Positions 54,798-62,441 of a DNA stretch of 64,000 bases are shown here, piece by piece. Under the pieces are notes generated by a model. That model worked only from the letters and a program-made list of their open reading frames with translations, was not told the origin of the DNA and searched no databases. The position numbers were made by a program, and so were the translations under genes. Source of the DNA: Chlamydiales bacterium (GTDB lineage: Bacteria > Chlamydiota > Chlamydiia > Chlamydiales > JACKPQ01); contig JACKPQ010000003.1 of the NCBI GenBank assembly GCA_024233435.1, positions 1-64,000 on the forward strand, read 5' to 3'. Position 1 is the stretch's first letter; every line of letters starts with the position of its first letter.

Positions 54798-56050
54798 TAG
54801 CGCAGCTAAGTCAATGGATCTGGGGAGGGCCCCTACTTATCATGCTTTGTGCAGCGGGCCTATTGCTCACAATCAGAACAAAAGGGATCCAGTTTACCCA
54901 TTTTTTCAGATGCCACCGATTAGCCTTTACACCCCATCACGATAAAGCTGCAGGTGATGTCTCGCAATTTGAAGCTTTCAGTACATCTCTTGCTGCTTCC
55001 ATAGGAATTGGAAGCATTACAGGAATGGCCGTTGCCTTAAGTTCTGGAGGGCTTGGTGCTCTTTTTTGGATGTGGCTCACAGCATTACTTGCCATGCCCC
55101 TTAAGTATGCAGAATCGTTTCTTGCTATAAAGTTTCGCAGCCAAGACCTCAATCATGAGATGTGTGGCGGTCCGATGCTCTACCTTGAAAAAGGATTAAA
55201 AGCCAAATGGTTAGCCATTTTGTTTGCAGCTTTCACAGCCTTGAGCAGTTTGGGCATTGGCAATTCAGTGCAAGTGCAGTCTATGGCGCAATCACTACAA
55301 AGCACCTTTTCGATCCCGCCCCTTGTTACAGGAATCCTGCTTTCCATTTTAGTTGGACTTTCCATACTGCGAGGTATTAAAAGCATTGGACGGATCACAG
55401 CCTATCTTGTGCCGATCATGGGCCTATTTTTTGCTGGTTCAGCACTTGCCATCATCGCCCTTAACATTAAAGCGCTTCCTCACGTGCTCCTCACTGTTAT
55501 TGAACAAGCCTTTACAGCCAAAGCGATCATGCTTGCCATCATGATGGGCGCAGCACAAGGCATTTTTTCATCCGAAGCAGGCCTTGGCGTGGCCGGTATT
55601 GCTGCGAGCGCTGCTCAGGCAAAAGACCCCAAAAAGCAATCGCTGATTCAAATGAGTACCGTCTCAATCACAACGCTTTTCATCTGCACGCTTATGGGGC
55701 TAGTTTTAGGCGTGACAGGAGTGCTAGACCAAGGCCTTTCAGGGGCCGATATCGCACTAGCCGCCTTCAGCCAGGCACTACCCTTTGGAAAAATTCTGCT
55801 GACCTTTGCCATCATTCCATTTGGATATTCCACCATTCTAGCTTGGGCCTACTTTGCAGAGCGCGCACTGGACTACTTATTTGGCATCAAATCGATCATG
55901 CCCTTTCGCATCTGCTTTACGTTATTTATCATCATGGCAGCAACAGCGAATCTGCAGCTCATTTGGGATTTTGCATATCTTGCCAATGGCCTCATGGCCA
56001 TTCCTAATCTCATCGGCCTCATCTGCCTTTCTAAGAAATTACGCGTTTGA
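54794..56050 (+). CDS. sodium:alanine/glycine symporter, AGCS family, paralogue
   Basis: A 418-residue paralogue of the previous protein, with GSITGMAVAL, EMCGGPMLYLEKGLKA and FSSEAGLGVAGIAASAA. The start at 54794 overlaps the previous stop (ATGA), so translation is coupled. The divergence between the two is high enough to suggest an old duplication with different substrates. Its 3' end overlaps the convergent RING gene by 12 nt. Confidence 0.9.
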   Translation: MIAQLSQWIWGGPLLIMLCAAGLLLTIRTKGIQFTHFFRCHRLAFTPHHDKAAGDVSQFEAFSTSLAASIGIGSITGMAVALSSGGLGALFWMWLTALLAMPLKYAESFLAIKFRSQDLNHEMCGGPMLYLEKGLKAKWLAILFAAFTALSSLGIGNSVQVQSMAQSLQSTFSIPPLVTGILLSILVGLSILRGIKSIGRITAYLVPIMGLFFAGSALAIIALNIKALPHVLLTVIEQAFTAKAIMLAIMMGAAQGIFSSEAGLGVAGIAASAAQAKDPKKQSLIQMSTVSITTLFICTLMGLVLGVTGVLDQGLSGADIALAAFSQALPFGKILLTFAIIPFGYSTILAWAYFAERALDYLFGIKSIMPFRICFTLFIIMAATANLQLIWDFAYLANGLMAIPNLIGLICLSKKLRV

Positions 56051-56671
56051 AGCTTCAGACTCAATCCGAATGTACCCATGCTTCAATCCAAAGACGTATA
56101 TGGAGTCAATCAGGTATCTGCTTAACTTGACAGAAGTGGGAGCTAGGCAACAGTGGATCACAATCTTGTCTACAAGCCCTCGGAAAATAGCATCTTTAAG
56201 TCCTATCGTCGAAGCGTCAACTGCGGGGTGCGAGACAAACTTGTAAGTGATTTCATCGAGAAGGAACACAAGACCAAGTAATAAGACACTTTCCCTTGTT
56301 AGGTCTTGCTGTATACGCAAAACAAGGGCTGCTAGATGCGTCGCAGTATAGGCTAGAGAAAATAGCACATTATGGCCCTGGGTTTTCGTCGCATATTGAT
56401 CTGATCTAGAGTTTAAGATGTAAATAAAAATAATACCCCCCACAACGGTGACAATTATGCTGTGCGCCATGCGTGCCAGTAGTGGGTAGGTGACCCTAAT
56501 ATTAAGTGGTGCTCGACAAGAAGGGCAGGTATTGTAATTGCCCGATCCTGAGAGATACCACCTTAGAAGGCATATCTTGTGCATTGTTGTTTCATGGCCA
56601 CAAGGCAGAGTGTAGCCTGGAGTTGTAGGGAGCTCCTCCATACAGATCACGCATTCAGCAAGAGCTGCCAA
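56039..56671 (-). CDS. RING-finger membrane protein, candidate E3 ligase
   Basis: A 210-residue protein whose first 53 residues form a RING-type finger: C7, C10, C24, H26, H31, C34, C49 and C52. The features that contact E2 enzymes are also there: Ile after the first C-x-x-C, Trp38, Pro50 and Arg53 at the linchpin position. Two to three hydrophobic segments follow (IIVTVVGGIIFIYIL and VLLLGLVFLL). The start is TTG at 56671, inside the end of valS, with AAAGG six bases upstream; any later start destroys the finger. A host-directed ubiquitin ligase in the inclusion or host membranes is the likeliest role (inference). Confidence 0.75.
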   Translation of the reverse strand: MAALAECVICMEELPTTPGYTLPCGHETTMHKICLLRWYLSGSGNYNTCPSCRAPLNIRVTYPLLARMAHSIIVTVVGGIIFIYILNSRSDQYATKTQGHNVLFSLAYTATHLAALVLRIQQDLTRESVLLLGLVFLLDEITYKFVSHPAVDASTIGLKDAIFRGLVDKIVIHCCLAPTSVKLSRYLIDSIYVFGLKHGYIRIESEASNA

Positions 56672-59279
56672 GGTAGGCCTTTAGTTTTGTTTGGGCTTCA
56701 GCAAGCATGGTTTGCGTCTGGTCAACGAGCTCTTTTGGAGCGCGCTCTAGAAAACTTGGATTGGCAAGCTTTTTCTCCAAGCCATCAATTTGCCCTTTGA
56801 TTTTTGTGATTTCTTTTTCAATGCGTACTTTTTCTTTTTCCCGCATCTCCTCTGGAAGGGGAATCGCAATCGTTAACGTTCCCACTTTTGCTTTTGACCC
56901 TTCACCTTGGCAGGCGTGATGCATTTGATTGCATTTAACAAGTGCGCGGATGATTGGCTCATACGGCTTCATGTCTTCGCTAAAGTAAATATCGGTGGCC
57001 ATGCTAGGTGGCAGCTGCATTTCAGCGCGGATGTTGCGGATTGAGTAAATAATCTCACGCACATGTTCAAATTGCTTTTCAGCTTCGCTATCTTCATCAT
57101 GGATCACTTGCGGGTAAGGAGCGATGATCAACGCTTTTGCATCTAAGATCTTTTGCGTTGCGATCACGTAGGGGTTGTCTCCAGAAGAATTCAGCTTCAT
57201 TTCCGAAAAAAGCTCTTCAGTGATGAAGGGAGCAATTGGATGCATCATTGCGAGCGCATGCGTTAGCACTACAGCGAGCAAGGTTTGCTTATTTTCGTGG
57301 CCCTGCTTTGCAAATAAAGCAGGCTTGCAGATCTCGACATAGTAAGCGCAAAACTCATTCCAGAAAAAGTCGTAAAGGCTCATTGCAAGCTTATCAAATG
57401 CAAAAGTTTCTAAATGAGAGTTGGCCTCGCGTATTGCGCGGTTTAGGCGAGAGAGAATCCAGCGATCTTCCAGTTGTAAATCGCCCTCAAGCCGGAGTGT
57501 TTGTCCCAAATGCATAAAAACAAATCGGGAGCCATTGTAAATCTTATTGATAAAATTCTTAAACTCCTCGAAACGGCGCACATCCAAATCAATTTGCGGA
57601 AGGCCCGTTGTCGAAGCACAAAGCGCAAAGCGCATCGCATCTGTTCCATAAAGATCAATCATTTCGATGGGATCGATGACATTGCCCTTAGATTTAGACA
57701 TTTTCTCCCACTTACTGTGGACATCTTTTGGCAACTTTTCACCAAGGTCATATCTTTGGCGTTCTTCTTTTGAGACATAACTGACACCATTTTCAGTTTC
57801 TCTCCAGTAAGACTTTCCGTAAATAAGACCGTGCAAAAAAACCTGGGGAAATGGGAGCTTCCCTGTGACCACTTCACCCATGAGGATCATGCGCGCAACC
57901 CAGAAAAACAAAATATCGTGACCGGTTACCAAGAGGCTATTTGGGTAAAACGCTTCCATTTCAGGAGTATTATCAGGCCATCCAAGTGTTGAAAAAGGCC
58001 AAAGAGCGGATGAGAACCAGGTATCGAGCACATCGGGATCAGGCTCACCATCAACAAGGGCAGGGATGCGATGGCCCCACCAAAGCTGGCGAGAGATGCA
58101 CCAGTCGCGCAAATTTTCAATCCAATGGAAATAGGTTTGCTCCCAACTCTTAGGAGTGAGCGTCACATGTCCTTTTTTGACCGCATTCATCAGCTGGTCT
58201 TTAAATGCTGAGAGTTTAAAGAACCACTGCTTAGAAAGAAAAGGCTCAATCTTTGCCTTGCTGCGGTAAGAGATGCCCACGCGATGCGCATGCGGCTCTT
58301 TTTTAACCAAGAGATCGCCCAAGTCTTTCTCCACAGATAGGCGAGCATCGCCCATGCTCAAGCCCTTGTATTTGCCTTCTGCAATCTTCCCATCTGGAGT
58401 CATAATGTTGATCATGGGTAAATGATGGCGCAAGCCAATTTCGTAGTCGTTAGGATCGTGGGCAGGAGTGATTTTAAGAGCGCCTGTGCCAAAATTTGCA
58501 TCGACGTGGTGATCTTCGATGATAGGAATAAAGCGGTCTGTCAATGGCAGGCGGACCATCTTACCAACAAGGTGGCTGTAGCGAGGATCATTTGGGGCTA
58601 CAGCGACAGCTGTGTCGCCAAGCAACGTCTCTGGACGTGTCGTGGCAATCACCAAAGACTCATCAGTACCTTCAACGGGGTAGCGGATATGCCATAAAAA
58701 CGAATTTTCATCCTCATATTCCACTTCGTCATCAGCAAGAGCTGTTTGCGTAGCAGGGTCCCAATTCACTAAATAATCACCGCGATAGATCAATCCTTGA
58801 GCTTGCAGCTGCTCAAAAACAGTTTTTACAGCTTTGGATGCGCCATCATCAAGAGTAAATCGCAGTCTAGACCAGTCACAAGAGCAGCCAACCCGTTTCA
58901 ATTGACCTAAGATATGGTCTTGATGCTCTTCCTTCCAATCCCAAATTTTTTTAACAAAATCATCGCGGTCATAATCGATGCGCCTTTTCCCTTCCGTTTT
59001 GATCAGGTGACGCTCAACAACCGTTTGCGTAGCAATGCCGGCGTGATCGGTGCCTGGGACCCACAGCGTTTCAAAGCCGCTCATCCGCTTCCACCGCACG
59101 ATAATGTCTTGAAGTGTGCTCACCAGGGCATGTCCCATGTGCAGCGATCCTGTCACATTGGGAGGAGGCATGACAATTGAAAATTTTGGTTTACTCGATT
59201 TAGGATCAGCTTTAAAAAAGCCTTCTCCTTCCCAAAATCGGGACCATTTTTCTTCTACATCTTTAGGTTCATAAGCCAT
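56655..59279 (-). CDS. valS: valyl-tRNA synthetase, shortened insertion
   Basis: An 874-residue class I synthetase. PPNVTGSLHMGHAL (HIGH) and EKMSKSKGNVIDP (KMSKS) are intact, as are the VPGTDHAGIATQ and WWGHRIPAL motifs and the C-terminal coiled coil (EKEKVRIEKEITKIKG). Between GHRIPA and DVLDTWFSS only eight residues remain, where E. coli has over 30, which removes the Cys-containing insert of CP1. The protein is thus about 75 residues shorter than E. coli ValS. It overlaps the RING gene by 17 nt. Confidence 0.95.
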   Translation of the reverse strand: MAYEPKDVEEKWSRFWEGEGFFKADPKSSKPKFSIVMPPPNVTGSLHMGHALVSTLQDIIVRWKRMSGFETLWVPGTDHAGIATQTVVERHLIKTEGKRRIDYDRDDFVKKIWDWKEEHQDHILGQLKRVGCSCDWSRLRFTLDDGASKAVKTVFEQLQAQGLIYRGDYLVNWDPATQTALADDEVEYEDENSFLWHIRYPVEGTDESLVIATTRPETLLGDTAVAVAPNDPRYSHLVGKMVRLPLTDRFIPIIEDHHVDANFGTGALKITPAHDPNDYEIGLRHHLPMINIMTPDGKIAEGKYKGLSMGDARLSVEKDLGDLLVKKEPHAHRVGISYRSKAKIEPFLSKQWFFKLSAFKDQLMNAVKKGHVTLTPKSWEQTYFHWIENLRDWCISRQLWWGHRIPALVDGEPDPDVLDTWFSSALWPFSTLGWPDNTPEMEAFYPNSLLVTGHDILFFWVARMILMGEVVTGKLPFPQVFLHGLIYGKSYWRETENGVSYVSKEERQRYDLGEKLPKDVHSKWEKMSKSKGNVIDPIEMIDLYGTDAMRFALCASTTGLPQIDLDVRRFEEFKNFINKIYNGSRFVFMHLGQTLRLEGDLQLEDRWILSRLNRAIREANSHLETFAFDKLAMSLYDFFWNEFCAYYVEICKPALFAKQGHENKQTLLAVVLTHALAMMHPIAPFITEELFSEMKLNSSGDNPYVIATQKILDAKALIIAPYPQVIHDEDSEAEKQFEHVREIIYSIRNIRAEMQLPPSMATDIYFSEDMKPYEPIIRALVKCNQMHHACQGEGSKAKVGTLTIAIPLPEEMREKEKVRIEKEITKIKGQIDGLEKKLANPSFLERAPKELVDQTQTMLAEAQTKLKAYLGSSC

Positions 59280-59301
59280 AGAATAAGCATTATAGCTCTT
59301 T

Positions 59302-59838
59302 TTACAGCAATGTCAAACGATAGTGAAAAAGACCAGCGATGAGCACGCTGTCGACCATGGCCCCATCGGCAATCAGGGCATAAACTTCATTTTCGCTCAT
59401 TGTGTGAGTTTCAATCCACTCAGCAGGCTCAAGCGATGGGAATCCAGCAAGTTCGGCTCCAGTAGCGGTTAGGACATGGACCTTTTGATTGAGGATAGCA
59501 GGGCAGGGGTAATGGATGGCAAGCTCCTTAAAATTCTTTGCGCGATAGCCCGTTTCTTCTAAAAGCTCTCGCTTCCCAGCTTCTAGAGGATTCTCCCCTG
59601 GGTCAACATTTCCTCCAGGAAGCGTGTAGACCCAGTCTCCAATCCCATGGCGATATTCTGCGCAGATCACGAAATTGCCATCTCCTAAAATCGCTAGAAC
59701 TGTGACAGCATCCCCAGGCGTTTGCACAACATTAAAGGCCGAATGCTTGCCATCTCGATTGATGATTTCATCTTCACGCAACGAGATATATCCCTTGTAA
59801 AGAACGCGACTGCTTGCAATTTTTGGAAATTTCCTCAT
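59302..59838 (-). CDS. Nudix hydrolase, ADP-ribose-pyrophosphatase-like
   Basis: A 178-residue Nudix protein with the box GGNVDPGENPLEAGKRELLEE then TGY, preceded by VTVLAILGDGNFVICAEYRH. The order and length fit the ADP-ribose-pyrophosphatase (NudF-like) branch. The start at 59838 is the first ATG consistent with the family. An open frame runs to 60036 but crosses the opposite-strand gene. Confidence 0.8.
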   Translation of the reverse strand: MRKFPKIASSRVLYKGYISLREDEIINRDGKHSAFNVVQTPGDAVTVLAILGDGNFVICAEYRHGIGDWVYTLPGGNVDPGENPLEAGKRELLEETGYRAKNFKELAIHYPCPAILNQKVHVLTATGAELAGFPSLEPAEWIETHTMSENEVYALIADGAMVDSVLIAGLFHYRLTLL

Positions 59839-59919
59839 GCCTAATAGATACTTTTTGACAAATATCTTGTCCACCAATATTGTGGGCCCTTTTGTGAACT
59901 CGCATCCAAAGGAGTATTT

Positions 59920-61068
59920 ATGCGCGTTTTTTCTTTGGCCTTGATTGGTCTTTTTACTGCGGTGAATGGCTTTGCAACATTTGATGCAACCATTCCAGTT
60001 GTCGATATGCAGGATTTTTATAACCCTCATAAACAAGAAGCATTTGTTCAGCAGATAGGCGAAGCTTTAAGAGAGGTTGGTTTTTTTGCAGTTGTAAACC
60101 CAGAAATAGATATGAACGTGCTCGATGAAGCCTACATGGAAGTAGAGCACTTTTTTAGACTACCTCAAGAAGAAAAGCGCAAATGCCTCGATCCGAACGC
60201 CGAAGGGCAAAGAGGCTATGTTGAAAGCGAATCGGCAAAGGGTCAGACCCTCAAAGACTTCAAAGAGTTCTACCACATTGGACGAGAGCTGAGTGATGAT
60301 GATCTCAAAAAGCTTGGCTACCCAAAAAACGTTTGGCCAGAAGATGGGCAATTCAAAGGGAAAAGCTTGAAGCTTTTTCAATCACTAGAAAAAGCATCTA
60401 AGGGTTTACAAGAAGCCATTTCTCTTGCTATGGGGCAGGATAAGTCGTTTTTATCCGAAATGCTAAGCAAAGGAAACATCGTACTTCGTGCGGTTCATTA
60501 TCCAGCAAATCCTCCAGAAAATCAAATTTGGGCTGCGGCTCATACAGACATTAATCTCTTTACAATTTTGCCGAGGGCCACAGCAAGCGGACTGCAGGTC
60601 AAAGGGAAAGATGGTCAATGGATCACCGTTCACGTGCCAGAAAACGCTTTCATCGTCAACGGAGGCGACATGTTAAGACATCTGTCGAATGGAGAATTTC
60701 GGAGCAGCATTCATCGCGTAATTTCCCCGGAAGAAGGTTTAGAGCGTTTTTCGATGGTGATGTTTGTTCAGCCAAGACATGAAGTTGACCTAACCCCGCG
60801 ACCAGAAAACATAGCGCGTACAGGGGGCGTGCAAAAATTTGCCTCATGCGTGGTTTGGGAACTGCTATTCGAAAGATTTTCAGATCTAGGGCTTGCTGGC
60901 CCATCTATTCTTCAACCACTAGGGGAAAGCGGTTTCTTAGAGCGGCAAATTCAAATTGGAAATGCAAGCCCCGATGCGATGCTAGCTGTTCATCAGGCTG
61001 GCTTTGCTAGCGCAGATGTTGAAAACTATCTAAGCGAGCAGGGTCTCTTGCACCAATCAGATAAATGA
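59920..61068 (+). CDS. exported 2-oxoglutarate/Fe(II) oxygenase (IPNS-like)
   Basis: A 382-residue protein of the isopenicillin-N-synthase-like oxygenase family. IPVVDMQDFYN starts the N-terminal DIOX_N domain. The facial triad is AAHTDINLFTIL (H and D) and SSIHRVISP (second H), and RFSMVMFVQ supplies the 2-oxoglutarate-binding Arg-x-Ser. A signal peptide (MRVFSLALIGLFTAVNGFA) precedes it, which is unusual for a 2OG oxygenase. GGAG precedes the ATG. The substrate is unknown. Confidence 0.85.
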   Translation: MRVFSLALIGLFTAVNGFATFDATIPVVDMQDFYNPHKQEAFVQQIGEALREVGFFAVVNPEIDMNVLDEAYMEVEHFFRLPQEEKRKCLDPNAEGQRGYVESESAKGQTLKDFKEFYHIGRELSDDDLKKLGYPKNVWPEDGQFKGKSLKLFQSLEKASKGLQEAISLAMGQDKSFLSEMLSKGNIVLRAVHYPANPPENQIWAAAHTDINLFTILPRATASGLQVKGKDGQWITVHVPENAFIVNGGDMLRHLSNGEFRSSIHRVISPEEGLERFSMVMFVQPRHEVDLTPRPENIARTGGVQKFASCVVWELLFERFSDLGLAGPSILQPLGESGFLERQIQIGNASPDAMLAVHQAGFASADVENYLSEQGLLHQSDK

Positions 61069-61084
61069 GTTAAACTCATTCTAT

Positions 61085-62080
61085 ATGAAAAAAGTCATTC
61101 TAACAGGGGATCGGCCAACCGGTCCTCTACATTTAGGCCATTATATCGGCTCGCTCAAAGCACGCGTAGAGCTACAAAATGAGTATCAGCAATTCATCAT
61201 GATTGCCGATGCGCAAGCCCTAACAGATCACGCTAAAGAACCTGAGAAAATCAAGCAATTTGTCACAGAAGTGATGCTCGATTACCTAAGCATTGGAATC
61301 GATCCTGATATTTCAACCTGTTTTATCCAATCAGAAATTCCGCAGCTCTTTGAGCTCAGCGCCTACTTTTTAAACCTCGTTACGTGGAATCGCCTTAAGC
61401 ACAATCCAACCGTTAAGCAAGAGATTGTCCAAAAAGGATTCGGCGAAGGCGTACCCGCAGGTTTTATGACCTATCCGATCTTTCAAGCAGCTGATATTAC
61501 AGCTTTTAAAGCAGATCTTGTTCCAGTAGGCGAAGATCAACGCCCGATGATCGAGCAGACCAACGAGATCGTCGATAAATTCAATGCAACCTATAACTGC
61601 GCAGTTTTAAAGCGCTGTCAGGCCCACATTCCCAAAATGGGGCGCCTCCCTGGCATTGATGGTACAGCTAAAATGAGCAAAACATTAGGCAATGCTATTT
61701 TTCTCTCTGATGACAGCGATACCGTGGCAAAAAAAATCAAAAAAATGTACACCGATCCTGACCATATTCGCTTAGAAGATCCTGGTAAAATCGAAGGCAA
61801 CATGGTCTTTGCATACCTCGATGTCTTTGGCACCGATCGCGCCAAAATTGAAGAGCTCAAAGAGCATTACCAAAAAGGTGGTTTAGGTGATATGACCTGC
61901 AAAAAATACCTCATTGAGGTCATGGAAGCCTTCCTCACCCCCATCCGCAAAAGACGCGCAGAATACACCAAAGCAGATGCCTTAGAGATTCTTTCAGTGG
62001 GTACAGAAAAGGCAAAGATGTATGCGGCTCAAACTCTAGCCGAGGCAAAAAAAGCCATGGGAATCAGTTACTTTTCTTGA
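61085..62080 (+). CDS. trpS: tryptophanyl-tRNA synthetase
   Basis: A 331-residue class I synthetase of normal length, with GDRPTGPLHLGHYIGSL (HIGH) and GTAKMSKTLGNAI (KMSKS). It starts 16 bp after the oxygenase stop. The 3' end overlaps the next, convergent gene by 13 nt. Confidence 0.97.
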   Translation: MKKVILTGDRPTGPLHLGHYIGSLKARVELQNEYQQFIMIADAQALTDHAKEPEKIKQFVTEVMLDYLSIGIDPDISTCFIQSEIPQLFELSAYFLNLVTWNRLKHNPTVKQEIVQKGFGEGVPAGFMTYPIFQAADITAFKADLVPVGEDQRPMIEQTNEIVDKFNATYNCAVLKRCQAHIPKMGRLPGIDGTAKMSKTLGNAIFLSDDSDTVAKKIKKMYTDPDHIRLEDPGKIEGNMVFAYLDVFGTDRAKIEELKEHYQKGGLGDMTCKKYLIEVMEAFLTPIRKRRAEYTKADALEILSVGTEKAKMYAAQTLAEAKKAMGISYFS

Positions 62081-62433
62081 TCTTCTTCGATTTCGACGTT
62101 GATGTCTTCATCTTCTTCAGAAACAGTAGGGTAGCGCGATGTCCAAAATTCGCGGTAAACCACCAGCAAAGCAGCCGTTACAAATAAAATAGGCAAAAGC
62201 AATTGCCAGTCGATATCATACTGATAGGTGACAAAAACACCTCCAAAGATCACTAGTGTAGGAATCGCATCTTGGGCACGCCCCGCAAGAACTTGCCTTA
62301 GAGCTAAAGGCAATCCGACAACCAGCATGATTGCTGGCCACCAGCTCTGAGTGAACGAGCAAATGGCAAGCCCAACCAAAAACAGGGCAAAGGAAATGGA
62401 GCGGGCGCGTCGATTAGAAGCAAGCTGTCTCAT
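62068..62433 (-). CDS. hypothetical small membrane protein
   Basis: A 121-residue protein with basic start (MRQLASNRRARSISF), three to four hydrophobic segments (FALFLVGLAICSF, WWPAIMLVVGLPLAL, TLVIFGGVFVTY and LLLPILFVTAALLVVY) and an acidic tail rich in Glu and Asp. I recognise no family. It lies 8 bp downstream of the coiled-coil gene on the same strand, so is likely co-transcribed with it. Confidence 0.6.
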   Translation of the reverse strand: MRQLASNRRARSISFALFLVGLAICSFTQSWWPAIMLVVGLPLALRQVLAGRAQDAIPTLVIFGGVFVTYQYDIDWQLLLPILFVTAALLVVYREFWTSRYPTVSEEDEDINVEIEEDQEK

Positions 62434-62441
62434 GACCTATC

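Noticed and set aside
59839..60036. N-terminal extension of the Nudix protein
   Set aside because: It overlaps the start of the well-supported oxygenase gene on the other strand and adds no conserved residues.
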